Notes: generated from the sequence alone by a model not told the origin. Positions 32,687 to 43,081 are shown, counted from the first letter of the stretch. The stretch is 63,646 nucleotides of DNA from Shewanella hanedai (GCF_007197645.1 NZ_VKGK01000030.1:1-63646), one strand, 5' to 3'. Numbers and translations: made by a program.

Positions 32687-34348
32687 CTAGCTCTGTAATA
32701 GTTCCTTAGCGTTGGCTAATGTATTACTGGTGATCACATCTCCACCGAGGAGTCTAGCCAGTTCTTCGACTCGCTGGGACTTGTCTAAAGAGACCATTGA
32801 TGTTTCAGTTTTACCCGCCTTAGTGTGCTTGTTGACGAACATATGCTGATGTCCATTACCTGCAACTTGAGGTAAATGAGTGACACAGAAGACCTGTGTT
32901 GAATCACCTAAAGTGCGCAGCATACGCCCAACAACAGCCGCAGTAGGGCCTGAAATCCCCACATCGACTTCATCAAAAATCAGGGTTGGCGTCGATACTT
33001 TCTTAGCTGTAATAACTTGAATACCAAGACCTATTCGTGAAAGCTCACCACCAGAGGCTACTTTAGAGATAGCTTGCAGGGGTTGGCCTGGATTTGTTGA
33101 TACTTGAAACTCTATGCTATCACAGCCATTAGGCGAAATAAGTTCTTCGTTAAAGGTGACTGTGATGCAGAATTTGCCCTTCGGCATACTAAGTTCATGT
33201 ATCGACTGCGTGACTTTTTTATCTAATTCTTTAGCGTAACGATTTCGACTTTGGCTTAACTTTTTAGCATGGATTAAGTAGCTTTCTTTGCTTGCGTTTA
33301 CTTGCTCTTCTAGCTGTATTAAGGCCCCTTCATCTGAATCTAAGCTATTCAGTTCTGCTAACAACTCTTGATGGTGACCGAAGAGGGCACAAGGTAGAAC
33401 TTGATGCTTACGTGAAAGCTGCATTAATTTGGACAGTCTTTGTTCTAGCTGTTCAAAATGTTCAGGATCCAGCTCTAATTTATCTAAGTAATGTTCAATT
33501 TCACTGCTACTTTCCTGAATTTGAATCAATGCATCATTAAGCATATTAACAACGCTTTTAAGATCTGGGTCATAAGACTCAAGTTCCTGAGCCTGCGTAA
33601 TGCCAGCGTTGATCAGGGACTCAACACTGCCTTGATCATTCTCCTGTAAAATATACAGCTGGTTTTTACAGGCTTGGACAAGTGCAGTACCATTGGCAAG
33701 TTTCTTATGTTCAGCCTCTATCTCTTCAAACTCCCCCTTATTTAGGGCGAATTCATTGAGCTCTTCAACTTGATACTGCAATAGCTGTTTACGGGCTATG
33801 CGTTCATGTTGAGTTTGCTGAAGGACCTTCAGTTCCTTCTCTATTAACTTACAGCGCAGGTAGCTAGAGGAGACTGTTTCAAGGAGTAACCTGTGGTTAG
33901 CATAGCTATCAAGTAAAGTAAGTTGGTGCTCACTTTTTAGCATAGCATGGTGGGCATGTTGGCCATGTATTCCAATTAATAGCTGGCCGAAATCTTTAAT
34001 CTGGGTGAGCGGAACTGGGTTGCCATTAATATAGGCTCTTGAGCGCCCATCACTGTTGATGGTTCGTCTAAGGATGCACTCTTGATCTAATTCAAGATCA
34101 TTATCTTCAAGCCAGCGTTTTGCTAAGGGAACATCATCTAGTGAAAACCTTGCACTCACTTCAGCTTTTAATGCGCCAGGTCTAACGGTACTGGCGTCAG
34201 CCCGGTTACCAAGACATAAGCCTAAAGCATCAATTGCAATTGATTTACCTGCACCGGTTTCACCCGTAATGCTGGTCATTCCAGGTTTAAAATCCAGTTC
34301 GAGAAATCGAACGATGGCAAAATTATTAATGCTGAGTTGGCAAAGCAT
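32687..34348 (-). CDS. recN: DNA repair protein RecN
   Basis: SMC-like ATPase that holds broken DNA for RecA-dependent repair. 553 residues. N-terminal Walker A GETGAGKSIAIDALGLCLG (about 30-48), long coiled-coil arms (about 155-365), then the ABC signature KVASGGELSRIGLG and Walker B TLIFDEVDVGISG, with the H-loop at FCVTHLPQVA. A LexA box lies 44 bases upstream of the ATG, as expected for this SOS gene. In many genera recN neighbours nadK or grpE; here it stands alone. Confidence 0.97.
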   Translation of the reverse strand: MLCQLSINNFAIVRFLELDFKPGMTSITGETGAGKSIAIDALGLCLGNRADASTVRPGALKAEVSARFSLDDVPLAKRWLEDNDLELDQECILRRTINSDGRSRAYINGNPVPLTQIKDFGQLLIGIHGQHAHHAMLKSEHQLTLLDSYANHRLLLETVSSSYLRCKLIEKELKVLQQTQHERIARKQLLQYQVEELNEFALNKGEFEEIEAEHKKLANGTALVQACKNQLYILQENDQGSVESLINAGITQAQELESYDPDLKSVVNMLNDALIQIQESSSEIEHYLDKLELDPEHFEQLEQRLSKLMQLSRKHQVLPCALFGHHQELLAELNSLDSDEGALIQLEEQVNASKESYLIHAKKLSQSRNRYAKELDKKVTQSIHELSMPKGKFCITVTFNEELISPNGCDSIEFQVSTNPGQPLQAISKVASGGELSRIGLGIQVITAKKVSTPTLIFDEVDVGISGPTAAVVGRMLRTLGDSTQVFCVTHLPQVAGNGHQHMFVNKHTKAGKTETSMVSLDKSQRVEELARLLGGDVITSNTLANAKELLQS

Positions 34349-34391
34349 GATGAGACACCTCCACTTAAGTACTGTGTTTATGAACAGTATA

Positions 34392-34411
34392 TACTGATTT
34401 TATATACAGTA
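34392..34411. promoter_or_regulatory. LexA (SOS) box of recN
   Basis: TACTGATTTTATATACAGTA: TACTG-N10-CAGTA, matching both half-sites of the gammaproteobacterial LexA consensus. An adjacent palindrome CAGTATATACTG (34385-34396) overlaps it and may strengthen binding. Confidence 0.9.
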
Positions 34412-34505
34412 AAGCTTTGTGTGAAAATTAACCGAGTATTGCATGAGGGATCCCCATTGAAATATGTAAAAGAAGATGAATATCAATATATTATCTATCG
34501 ATGCT

Positions 34506-35483
34506 CTAGTGTAAAAAATTATCTATCAGAGGTAAGGTCACAATACTGAGTACGGTACCAAGCATAATGGCCTGCGCACTTATCATCACCTTAATCTGAT
34601 ACCTTTCAGCTAAAAGGTACACGCTTGCGGCTGTTGGAAGCGAAGCCAGTAGCACTCCCATGACAAAGTAATCGCCCTCAATCCCGAAGGCTGATAATAA
34701 AATATAGGCCAGTGCAGGCTGTATGAACAATTTAGCAACGTTTATCCAACTCAGCTCTGCAATTTGATTTAATACACTTGATTTTTCATTGTAGGATTCT
34801 TGGCTGCCACTCGCTTTAGCGAGCACCATTCCAATAGCAAAGAGGGCACAAGGGCTAGATGTCATTCCTATTTGCCTTAACATGATTGAGATAGGTTCGA
34901 ATAATTCAAACTTTAAGGCAGACAAAAGAACGCCGATAGCGCTGCCAATCACGACGGGATTTTTGATTAAAGAGAGGGCAACAATTACCAGCGGGGATTG
35001 TTTATATTCTTGCTTTCCACTGCTTTTCTCTTGATATAATTCGATAACTACAAGAGCTAAAGCAAACACGATAACCGAAAGTAAACTGGCAATAGCGGCC
35101 GCTGTTAGGGCTGTTTGCTCACCTGGAAACAACATTGATAACAAAGGTATGCCGATAAACGCGGTGTTACCGAATGTGCTGTTAAGAGCCCTTAATGCGG
35201 CTAAGTCTGCACGACCTTTATTGGTGATATACGATACCAATATTACCAGAAGGTAGGTGATGAGCATGGCCAGGCTGTACCCAGCAATAAACCCCCATTG
35301 CAATATCTCATCGATTGGTGTTTGTGCCAGTGCGATAAGCATAATTGCAGGGAAGGCCACATAATACACATATTGGTTCAGCACCATATCGGTATCGGGG
35401 GGGAGCAGTCTAAGTTTCTGTACTAGCGAGCCTAATAACATCATGGCGAGTACAGCAAACAGGGGAGTTAAAATGGGTGACAT
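34506..35483 (-). CDS. AEC-family transporter (auxin efflux carrier type)
   Basis: 325 residues from the ATG at 35483; a TTG at 35498 would add five residues. About ten transmembrane helices in two five-helix halves, the first starting LTPLFAVLAMMLLGSLV. The family pattern NSTFGNTAFIGIPLL (about 105-119) marks the N-terminal half and SPCALFAIGMVLA the C-terminal half. Family members move organic acids such as malate or malonate. No metabolic neighbour indicates the substrate. The recN divergent region lies upstream at lower coordinates; the gene ends 95 bases from the recN LexA box. Confidence 0.88.
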   Translation of the reverse strand: MSPILTPLFAVLAMMLLGSLVQKLRLLPPDTDMVLNQYVYYVAFPAIMLIALAQTPIDEILQWGFIAGYSLAMLITYLLVILVSYITNKGRADLAALRALNSTFGNTAFIGIPLLSMLFPGEQTALTAAAIASLLSVIVFALALVVIELYQEKSSGKQEYKQSPLVIVALSLIKNPVVIGSAIGVLLSALKFELFEPISIMLRQIGMTSSPCALFAIGMVLAKASGSQESYNEKSSVLNQIAELSWINVAKLFIQPALAYILLSAFGIEGDYFVMGVLLASLPTAASVYLLAERYQIKVMISAQAIMLGTVLSIVTLPLIDNFLH

Positions 35484-35582
35484 TAAATGCAGTTCCAAAG
35501 TTGCTATACGTTAAAATATCATACTAGGGCTAAGGTGGACTATGACGTATTCGTCATAAACGTGCACTTTGGTATAAAAATA

Positions 35583-35618
35583 GAAGAGACAAGGCTAGAG
35601 TTAGCCTTGTCTCTTTAT
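35583..35618 (-). terminator. Strong hairpin terminator
   Basis: AAGAGACAAGGCTA and its complement form a 14-bp stem around a 3-5 base loop. Directly downstream (minus strand) of the 78-residue gene, followed by a T-rich run. Confidence 0.85.
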
Positions 35619-35627
35619 TGATATGAC

Positions 35628-35864
35628 TTATTTGATTAGATAACGACGTGGGGGGATACGTTCGATTGCCGGATTTGTCTTTGTTCCTGTTTGCTTGTTG
35701 AGCTTGGTTGGCGGTAAAACACCAAGCTCACAATAGAAGTTTATTTGTCTTCTGAGCTCAAACAAAGAACCTGTTCGGCATTGACCGCTAATGGTAAGCG
35801 TCCAAGTATCAGTTAATCCCTTTGCATTCGTTAAAATATAACCTTGATAAATTAACTTACGCAT
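35628..35864 (-). CDS. Short conserved-looking protein, unknown
   Basis: 78 residues, basic, soluble: MRKLIYQGYILTN then a WTLTISGQCRTGSLFELRRQINFY segment, which alternates like a small beta sheet plus helix. Family not recognised with confidence. Supported as a gene by position: it fits between the DUF416 gene (15 bases upstream) and a strong terminator 10 bases after its stop, on the same strand. Ribosome site weak, so it may be translated by coupling. Confidence 0.6.
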   Translation of the reverse strand: MRKLIYQGYILTNAKGLTDTWTLTISGQCRTGSLFELRRQINFYCELGVLPPTKLNKQTGTKTNPAIERIPPRRYLIK

Positions 35865-35879
35865 AATGAGTCAGGAAAG

Positions 35880-36485
35880 TTAGCCTTCCTGTGTTCCTAT
35901 ACCAATATTTGAGACACCCGCATCGATAATCTCTTTGCGTAAGGACTTAATAAATTCAGCATTGAGCTTAGGATTATCTTCAATAAGCTCTAACAAGTTC
36001 TCTTGCAGCTCTTTTTCATCAAGCATGACTTCATGATTAAAGATGTAATCATCAAAGGCATCTTCATCAAGTTCTACGTCTGAAATCGCTTCAATATAAT
36101 TTGCGACAGTACTTGATGACAACTTACTAATGTTGACAATATCTTCTTCAACTTTACTTTGAATAGCACTTAAAAGAGCGATCAAAGCGGTAGTTGCATC
36201 CATGGCTGGATAAACACCATAGACATCGAAGTTAGCGGGATCTGGAGTGATAAGCTCCAATCTTTCTAGATAAATATCGATGTTGAGCTTTAGCTTGGAA
36301 TCATAGCTCGATTGCCACAGCAGGTTTAGTACAGTGTCTAATACCTGCGGGTCACCAAATTCACAGACTTCTGAGAAAAGTTGATAGTTAGGTAACATGC
36401 GTTGACACAAGGCAATAGCAAAGACTTTCTTCTGTGGAAAATCTAATGCTTTGACTCGTTTAAAGAAGCCTGGTTTCGTTGTCAT
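35880..36485 (-). CDS. DUF416 (YjaG) family protein
   Basis: 201 residues, all-helical, soluble. Matches YjaG/DUF416: FAIALCQRMLPNYQLFSEVCEFGDPQVLDTVLNLLWQ, and YGVYPAMDATTALIALLSAI around residues 88-107. Function unknown. The gene overlaps the end of barA by 26 bases, which indicates co-transcription and coupling. The C-terminal third is more acidic than usual (DVELDEDAFDDYIFNHEV). Confidence 0.88.
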   Translation of the reverse strand: MTTKPGFFKRVKALDFPQKKVFAIALCQRMLPNYQLFSEVCEFGDPQVLDTVLNLLWQSSYDSKLKLNIDIYLERLELITPDPANFDVYGVYPAMDATTALIALLSAIQSKVEEDIVNISKLSSSTVANYIEAISDVELDEDAFDDYIFNHEVMLDEKELQENLLELIEDNPKLNAEFIKSLRKEIIDAGVSNIGIGTQEG

Positions 36486-39273
36486 CTATTACGTCCGTTG
36501 ATAACTGGGATATCACTTGAGTTGCGGCTGATTCTACCTTACTTAGCTCGTCAAGTAACTCAAGTATTTCAGGCTCAACATCGGCAACAGCAGAACCGGC
36601 TTTTAAGCAGGATTCAATCTCTTGGCAAAGCTTCTGTGCTGTTGGCACGCCACAATAACAACACGCTCCGTGGAGTTTATGTACCGATGACAGCATTGAG
36701 TCTTGATCGAACTCCTCTAGCGCTTTTTTTATTAATTCCGTGGTCTCAGGAATTGATGCGACTAACATTTTAAGCATATCCAAGGCTAAGTCTTGCTTTT
36801 GATTCGCTTGGGCTAAACACAACTCCCAATTAAGCGTAAAGGGATCGAAATGGGTAAATTTAGGCCTAGTCTTCCAGCGAACGATCACACTTCTTAGTGC
36901 GGCTTCATCGATAGGTTTAGGCAGGTAACCGTCCATCCCGCTTTGTTGGATAAGCTCTCTCTCTTCGGCAATGGCATGAGCGGTGACGGCAATAATGGGA
37001 GTGTTGCGGTTTAAGGATTGCTGGCGGATGAGTTTAGTGGCACTAATGCCGTCAGTGCCTGGCATTTGAATATCCATAAAAATGAGATCAAAACTGCGTT
37101 CCTGAGCGACATCAACCGCGCCTTTTCCATTGTTTATCACGGTAACTTGAGTAACGAGTTCCTTTAATAGTGTATCAATTAGCTTAAGGTTTGCCGGATT
37201 ATCATCAACAGCGAGCACACTCAATACTTCTCTGGCGACGGGCTCTGCTTGATTAAACTCTTCTTGCCTGTATGCGCTGCTAATATCGGGTTTGGGATCG
37301 AGCAGTATCTGAGCCAATGTATTTGTGCCAACGGGGCTGGGGAAGATTTTATCAACGGAACCAAACACAATATGTAAGTTTTGTTCATTAGTGCCAGAGA
37401 GAAAGATTAAGTAATGGCATGAAGCTTTAATGGCCTGCAACTGTTCTGAAAAGTCTTTATCTGGGTTTAATCCTTTGCAGCTCACTACGCCAAAATCGTA
37501 AATGGTAGAGTTTTGCTTGATATGTCTGTCGAGCTGGGTCGATGAATGCAGGTTGGTGACTCGCATGCCCCAATAGTCGAACTGTTTTGCTAAGGCATTA
37601 TTAGACAACTCTCTTGGCTCCACCAATAACACGGTTTTATTCAGGAGTTTTTCTGTTGGTAAAAACTGACCTACCGGATATTGGCTGGTTTCAAGTGGCA
37701 GAGTGAAGCTAAAAGTAGAACCAACATTGGCTTCTGATTGGCAGCCTATCTGACCACCCATTCGATTCACTAAGCGCTTAGTGATAATTAAGCCGAGTCC
37801 AGTCCCACCAAAGCGACGAGAGATTGAGGAGTCCGCTTGTCCAAAGGCTTGAAATAGTATCTCTTGCTGTTTGGGATCGATACCTATACCAGTGTCGGTT
37901 ATCTCACAGCGAAGTAGCACTCTCTCTTTTGAACTTTCAGCGAGTTTAAGGCAAAGCTGGACACTGCCTTTATCGGTGAACTTGATAGCATTACCTATCA
38001 AGTTGGTGAGAATTTGACTGATCCGCATTGAATCGCCACAAAGACCTTCTGGGATCGCTTGGTCTATGTCGACAACCAACTCGATGTCTTTTTCTCGTGC
38101 GCTATTGGACAACAAAGTGACGGTGTCACCTATGGTATCTCGTAAAGCAAAGGGTTGATTTTCTAATACCAGTTTTCCGGCTTCTAACTTAGAGAAATCT
38201 AAGATGTCGTTAATGATCTCTAATAAGTTACTGGCACTTTTTTCGATGGTGCTGATGTAATCTTGTTGGCTTGAGTGCAAAGGGGTTTTAAGCAATTGTT
38301 TAGCAAACCCAATCACGCCGTTAAGTGGAGTTCTGAGTTCATGTGACATGTTGGCTAAAAATTCTGATTTGATCCGGCTGGCTTCAAGTGCGCGTTTTTT
38401 AGCTAAATCTAACTCGACGTTTTGGATCTCAATTTGTTCTAAGGTTTCCCTAAGATCAGAGGTGGCTTGGTCGATATTTTGTTGCATCTCATCATGGTAC
38501 TCAGACAAGGAACTTGCCATCGCATTGATACCACGCTTCAGCAGATCAAGTTCACCAATTAAGTTACCATCAACGCGAGTGTCAAGTTTACCTTCCCTTA
38601 TCTTTGCAACTACCTTCACCATTTCAGTGATGGGTTGAGTGACATTTTTAACCAGTCGAAAGGTAAAGAGTAAGTTTAACTGAACGCCAATTAGGACGAT
38701 GATAAAGGCGGCAACAGCAGCTCTGTGCTGTTCAAGTAATGAATTTTCTTTATTAACCAATATGGCAATATAACCAAGCTTGGTTGCGGCAAGATGCTGA
38801 GGATCCCTTTCATCAAAGGTACTGAGTTTGAGTTCGTGCTCTGAAGAAAAAATGGGGCTGCGTAGAATTAAACTATCACCAACTTGCTCTAGCTCTGTTC
38901 TCATTAGGCTACTTAATGGTTTATCGTAGCGCATTAACTCATGATCTTTATAATGATGAGAGGTGACAATAACTCGATTGTCCGTGTCGAAAATGGCGAT
39001 AAATTGAACTAAAGAGGATTTGTTGAGCTGTGCTGCAGTGATCAGTTTCTTGGTTGTTTCAAAATCTTGCTTCTTCAGGCCTATTTCGGCAGCGATGGCA
39101 AGAGGCTCAATAATATTGCCGCCCTGCTCGATGAGTGTTTCTTCGAGTTCATAGAAACGATTTATGGTAAAATAACTGCCTAATAAGATCCCGATGAGAA
39201 TGGTCGGAGCTAATGCCAATACGAGCACCCATGATCTAAGGCTATATTTGGTCATGCTATCGGCTTTATTCAT
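36460..39273 (-). CDS. barA: Hybrid sensor histidine kinase BarA
   Basis: Tripartite kinase that phosphorylates UvrY/GacA, controlling CsrB/C-type RNAs and thus CsrA. 937 residues. TM1 about 15-35, periplasmic sensor about 40-180, TM2 about 185-205, HAMP, HisKA with FLANMSHELRTPLNGVIGFA, ATPase (NLIGNAIKFT, GTGLGLIITKRLV), a degenerate receiver-like section, a receiver with Asp in DLIFMDIQMPGTDG, and a C-terminal HPt with His in SSVHKLHGACCYCG. MTKYSLRSW at 39255 may be the true start (as in E. coli BarA), six residues inside. Divergent from rlmD. The substrate is weak-acid metabolites by homology. Confidence 0.95.
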   Translation of the reverse strand: MNKADSMTKYSLRSWVLVLALAPTILIGILLGSYFTINRFYELEETLIEQGGNIIEPLAIAAEIGLKKQDFETTKKLITAAQLNKSSLVQFIAIFDTDNRVIVTSHHYKDHELMRYDKPLSSLMRTELEQVGDSLILRSPIFSSEHELKLSTFDERDPQHLAATKLGYIAILVNKENSLLEQHRAAVAAFIIVLIGVQLNLLFTFRLVKNVTQPITEMVKVVAKIREGKLDTRVDGNLIGELDLLKRGINAMASSLSEYHDEMQQNIDQATSDLRETLEQIEIQNVELDLAKKRALEASRIKSEFLANMSHELRTPLNGVIGFAKQLLKTPLHSSQQDYISTIEKSASNLLEIINDILDFSKLEAGKLVLENQPFALRDTIGDTVTLLSNSAREKDIELVVDIDQAIPEGLCGDSMRISQILTNLIGNAIKFTDKGSVQLCLKLAESSKERVLLRCEITDTGIGIDPKQQEILFQAFGQADSSISRRFGGTGLGLIITKRLVNRMGGQIGCQSEANVGSTFSFTLPLETSQYPVGQFLPTEKLLNKTVLLVEPRELSNNALAKQFDYWGMRVTNLHSSTQLDRHIKQNSTIYDFGVVSCKGLNPDKDFSEQLQAIKASCHYLIFLSGTNEQNLHIVFGSVDKIFPSPVGTNTLAQILLDPKPDISSAYRQEEFNQAEPVAREVLSVLAVDDNPANLKLIDTLLKELVTQVTVINNGKGAVDVAQERSFDLIFMDIQMPGTDGISATKLIRQQSLNRNTPIIAVTAHAIAEERELIQQSGMDGYLPKPIDEAALRSVIVRWKTRPKFTHFDPFTLNWELCLAQANQKQDLALDMLKMLVASIPETTELIKKALEEFDQDSMLSSVHKLHGACCYCGVPTAQKLCQEIESCLKAGSAVADVEPEILELLDELSKVESAATQVISQLSTDVIDDNETRLL

Positions 39274-39369
39274 TAGGCTCGCTGATTTGTCCAGTTCTTA
39301 CACACGTAACACTAGACTGCCAGAAGTTATGCAGTCTTGGCCAGTATTATTATTGATTTAGAGGCCTAA

Positions 39370-40701
39370 ATGGCACAGTTTTTTAAAGCAAAACCAAACA
39401 GTTCAAAGCAACTCTCTGCAAAAGTTCAACTCGAGGTGACCCGCTTAGATCATCTGGGGGCTGGGATTGCTCAGCATCAAGGGAAGATTGTCTTTATCCC
39501 CGGGACGCTACCCGGTGAGCAAGTGATGGTTCAGTTGACTGAACAGAAGAAGCGTCATTCGAAGGCTAAATTACTCAAAATTGAGAGCCGTTCAGCGGAT
39601 CGTATCGAGCCCAAATGTGCACATTACCATGAGTGCGGTGGCTGCGATCTTCAGCATCTTGCTTTAGACAAGCAGCGTAGTCACAAAGAATCGGCACTGG
39701 TCGGTTTGATGGATAAATTAAGCCATACCCAAGCAGAGACTTTAGCACCGGCGATAATCGGTGAGCAATGGGCTTATCGTCGTCGTGCGCGTTTAGCGAC
39801 TTATTACAATCAAGAGAGCAAAAGAATCACGTTAGGTTTTAGGGCTCAATCGAGTAAAGAGGTCATCAGCATTGGTGACTGCCCAGTTTTATCGACGTCT
39901 TTGTCACAGTTAATTTCGCCTTTAACTAAAATCTTAAATCAACTGTCAGGGAGAAGAGCATTAGGGCACGTTGAGCTTATCGATGTTGAAAACGGTCAAT
40001 TTATCGTTGTTAGAATGACTAAAGCTTTATCGGACAAAGACAATACCCTATTGACCCTGTTTGCCAAGGAGCAAGGGGTTAATTTACTTGTTCAAGGTAA
40101 TGAGGGTGAACTTGCCGTGCTTGAAGGGCCTACAGAGTTGCCTTTCTACACGTTAGATGGCGAGATTAAACTGAGTTTCACCCCAGGCAATTTTGTGCAG
40201 GTTAATGGTGAAATTAATGCCGCAATGGTGTCTCAGGCTGTTCAATGGTTGGAAGTGAAAGCCGATGAACGAGTACTTGATCTTTTTTGTGGAGTGGGCA
40301 ATTTCAGTTTACCGTTAGCAAAATCGGGTGCCAAAGTGGTTGGGGTCGAAGGGGTACCAGAAATGGTGTCTCAGGCCAGAATTAACGCCAAACAAAGCGG
40401 CTTGTCAGACGTAACTTTTTTCCACACGGATTTAAGTGCTGATCTTTCAAAAGAGCCTTGGTTAGGTAAAGTGGATAAATTACTGCTTGATCCTGCCAGA
40501 GCTGGCGCGTTTGAGAGTCTGCAGTTTTTAAAGAAAATGAAGCCTAAATCGATTGTATATGTCTCTTGCGATCCATCCAGTTTAGCTCGAGACAGTGAGC
40601 CTTTACTTAAGCATGGCTACAAATTGAAAAAGTTAGGTTTAATCGATATGTTTCCCCAAACACATCATATTGAAGCTATGGCACTGTTCGAATTAACTTG
40701 A
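39370..40701 (+). CDS. rlmD: 23S rRNA (uracil-1939-C5)-methyltransferase RlmD
   Basis: 443 residues. N-terminal TRAM domain (about 15-75), [4Fe-4S] cysteines in CAHYHECGGCDLQH plus GDCPVL, and a C-terminal SAM domain: VLDLFCGVGNFSLPLA, LLDPARAG, and the catalytic Cys in IVYVSCDPSSLARD. Methylates U1939 in 23S rRNA using SAM. It sits upstream of relA as in other gammaproteobacteria (formerly rumA) and is divergent from barA. The gap to relA is 140 bases with no terminator seen, so relA may be partly read from here. Confidence 0.96.
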   Translation: MAQFFKAKPNSSKQLSAKVQLEVTRLDHLGAGIAQHQGKIVFIPGTLPGEQVMVQLTEQKKRHSKAKLLKIESRSADRIEPKCAHYHECGGCDLQHLALDKQRSHKESALVGLMDKLSHTQAETLAPAIIGEQWAYRRRARLATYYNQESKRITLGFRAQSSKEVISIGDCPVLSTSLSQLISPLTKILNQLSGRRALGHVELIDVENGQFIVVRMTKALSDKDNTLLTLFAKEQGVNLLVQGNEGELAVLEGPTELPFYTLDGEIKLSFTPGNFVQVNGEINAAMVSQAVQWLEVKADERVLDLFCGVGNFSLPLAKSGAKVVGVEGVPEMVSQARINAKQSGLSDVTFFHTDLSADLSKEPWLGKVDKLLLDPARAGAFESLQFLKKMKPKSIVYVSCDPSSLARDSEPLLKHGYKLKKLGLIDMFPQTHHIEAMALFELT

Positions 40702-40841
40702 ATTTTACATAAGTCACTTAATTCGATGAAAAAATAACTAAACAAATAATATTCAGCTTATGTTAATTGACAATAAGATCATAATGTTGAAGATAGGTAT
40801 CTATATGATTATTTTGTTTCAAAGTTAAGGACGAAATTGAG

Positions 40842-43049
40842 ATGGTATCAGTTCGAGAAGCACATTTTAGCGATCCTAATTTTCAACTAGAAGAGTGGGT
40901 AAACCGCTACATTAGTGACACGGATGAAGCTCAAACACTACTCGAACTGATTAGCCGTATCGAGACCATGCTTGTTGGAAGCCAAGAGCACAAAACGCTA
41001 ACACTCCAACGTGCCAGAGAGATGATTGAGATCTTAGCGCCGTTGAATATGGATATCGAAACCTTACAGGCGTCAGTGTTATTTGTCGTTTTCGAAGCTG
41101 GGATTTTATCTAAAGAGGCGTTAGAGGAGAGTTTTGATAGCGAACTGGCTAAATTAGTGATGAGCGTCGAGACCATGAATGCCATTGGCGCACTCAAAGT
41201 CGACAACCAGTCTCGTACCAGTGACGTCAAAATCGATAATATCCGCCGTATGCTATTGGCCATGGTGGAAGATGTTCGTGCTGTGGTGATTAAATTGGCT
41301 GAGCGTATCTGTCTGCTTAGAGAGGTTAAAAATGCCGATGAGGAAACGCGAGTATTATTAGCGCGTGAAATCGCCGATATTTATGCGCCGCTGGCTAACA
41401 GACTGGGTATTGGTCAACTGAAGTGGGAACTGGAAGATATCTCTTTTCGTTACCTGCACCCGCAAACCTATAAAGAGATCGCGAAACAGCTCGATGGTAA
41501 AAGGCTCGATCGTGAAACCTTTATCGATGAGTTTGTTGAGCAACTTCAGACTCGGCTAGATAAAGATCAGATCAGGGCAAAAGTCTATGGTCGCCCTAAG
41601 CATATCTACAGCATCTGGAAGAAGATGAAAGGCAAAGATCTCAAGTTTGATGAGTTGTTCGATGTCCGCGCTGTCAGAATCGTGACCGATAGACTGCAAG
41701 ATTGCTATGGTGCGCTTGGTGTTGTTCATACACTTTGGCACCATATCCCCCGTGAATTTGATGATTATGTTGCCAACCCTAAACCTAATGGCTATCAATC
41801 TATCCATACGATTGTCGTGGGGCCAGAGGGGAAAACGGTTGAGATTCAGATCCGTACTGAGCAGATGCATGAAGATGCAGAGCTCGGGGTTGCCGCGCAC
41901 TGGAAATATAAAGAGGGCGCGAGCGGCGCTAAGCAAAGTGGATATGAAGAGAAGATAAACTGGCTACGTAAAATTCTGCAGTGGCAAGAAGATGTGGCCG
42001 AAAGCGGTAACTTGGTCGAAGAGGTTCGCAGTCAGGTCTTTGAAGACAGAGTATATGTCTTTACCCCAAGTGGTGAAGTGGTCGACCTTCCGTCTGGTTC
42101 GAGTGTGCTCGACTTTGCTTATTATATTCACTCCCACGTGGGACATAAGTGTATTGGTGCTAAAGTCGATGGACGCATAGTGCCCTTTACTTATCAGGTT
42201 GAGACAGGGCAGCGGGTTGAAATTATCACCTCTAAACACCCGAATCCTAAGCGTGATTGGTTAAACCCTAACTTAGGCTATATCCGCACTTCACGTGCGC
42301 GTTCTAAAATACAACACTGGTTCAAACAGCAAGATAGAGATAAGAATATCGTTGCTGGTAAAGAGATGTTAGAAGCTGAGCTTGCCAGATCTGGCCTTAA
42401 GCTTAAAGATGCTCAAAGTGCCGTTGAGCGTTTTAACTTAGTCAGTATGGATGATCTATTGGCCAGTATTGGCGGTGGCGATGTACGTCTTAATCAAGTG
42501 GTTAATCATGTGCAGAGCCACATGCGCATCAATCAAGTTGATGATGAAGCTGCGGTTGAAGATCTGGTTAAAAAGAGCGGCATTAAGTCTAAGAAAGTGG
42601 GTAAAGGTCAAGTCGAGGTTAATGGCGTCGGTAACCTCATGAGCCATATTGCTCGCTGTTGTCAACCTGTACCAGGGGATGAAATTTTTGGTTTTATCAC
42701 TAAAGGCCGAGGCATTTCGGTACATCGAGCTGATTGTGAGCAGGTGAAAGAGCTGATGCGAGTCCACCCTGAACGAACCGTGGATGTGGTGTGGGGTGAA
42801 CATTATTCTGGCGGTTATAAAATTCGCTTACGTATTATTGCCAGTGACCGTTCGGGATTACTCCGAGATTTAACCTCTGTATTAGCGGCAGAAAAGTCCC
42901 ATGTGATGGCAATGAGTTCAACATCGGATATCAAAACTCAGACGGCGGCGATTGAACTTGAACTTGAGCTGTATAATTTAGACGGACTTTCACGTGTGAT
43001 GTCTAAACTGACGCAGATTGAAGGGGTGAGTGAAGCCAGAAGGCTTTAA
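40842..43049 (+). CDS. relA: (p)ppGpp synthetase RelA
   Basis: Ribosome-associated GTP pyrophosphokinase of the stringent response. 735 residues. Pseudo-hydrolase domain (about 50-180) lacks the catalytic HD, reading VLFVVFEAGILS. Synthetase domain about 230-345 with RAVRIVTDRLQDCYGALGVVH and the EFDDYVANPKPNGYQSIHT loop (E-x-D-D as in monofunctional RelA). TGS domain VYVFTPSGEVVDLP, conserved-cysteine zinc-finger region ARCCQPVPGD, and C-terminal ACT domain. ATG preceded by AAGGACGAAATTGAG. Followed by a weak terminator and mazG, the standard order. Confidence 0.97.
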   Translation: MVSVREAHFSDPNFQLEEWVNRYISDTDEAQTLLELISRIETMLVGSQEHKTLTLQRAREMIEILAPLNMDIETLQASVLFVVFEAGILSKEALEESFDSELAKLVMSVETMNAIGALKVDNQSRTSDVKIDNIRRMLLAMVEDVRAVVIKLAERICLLREVKNADEETRVLLAREIADIYAPLANRLGIGQLKWELEDISFRYLHPQTYKEIAKQLDGKRLDRETFIDEFVEQLQTRLDKDQIRAKVYGRPKHIYSIWKKMKGKDLKFDELFDVRAVRIVTDRLQDCYGALGVVHTLWHHIPREFDDYVANPKPNGYQSIHTIVVGPEGKTVEIQIRTEQMHEDAELGVAAHWKYKEGASGAKQSGYEEKINWLRKILQWQEDVAESGNLVEEVRSQVFEDRVYVFTPSGEVVDLPSGSSVLDFAYYIHSHVGHKCIGAKVDGRIVPFTYQVETGQRVEIITSKHPNPKRDWLNPNLGYIRTSRARSKIQHWFKQQDRDKNIVAGKEMLEAELARSGLKLKDAQSAVERFNLVSMDDLLASIGGGDVRLNQVVNHVQSHMRINQVDDEAAVEDLVKKSGIKSKKVGKGQVEVNGVGNLMSHIARCCQPVPGDEIFGFITKGRGISVHRADCEQVKELMRVHPERTVDVVWGEHYSGGYKIRLRIIASDRSGLLRDLTSVLAAEKSHVMAMSSTSDIKTQTAAIELELELYNLDGLSRVMSKLTQIEGVSEARRL

Positions 43050-43081
43050 TTACACCTTGTTATGACTTTTTAAATAAAGAG

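Noticed and set aside
36498..36773. 91-residue + strand ORF inside barA
   Set aside because: Antisense shadow of the HPt domain; no independent signals.
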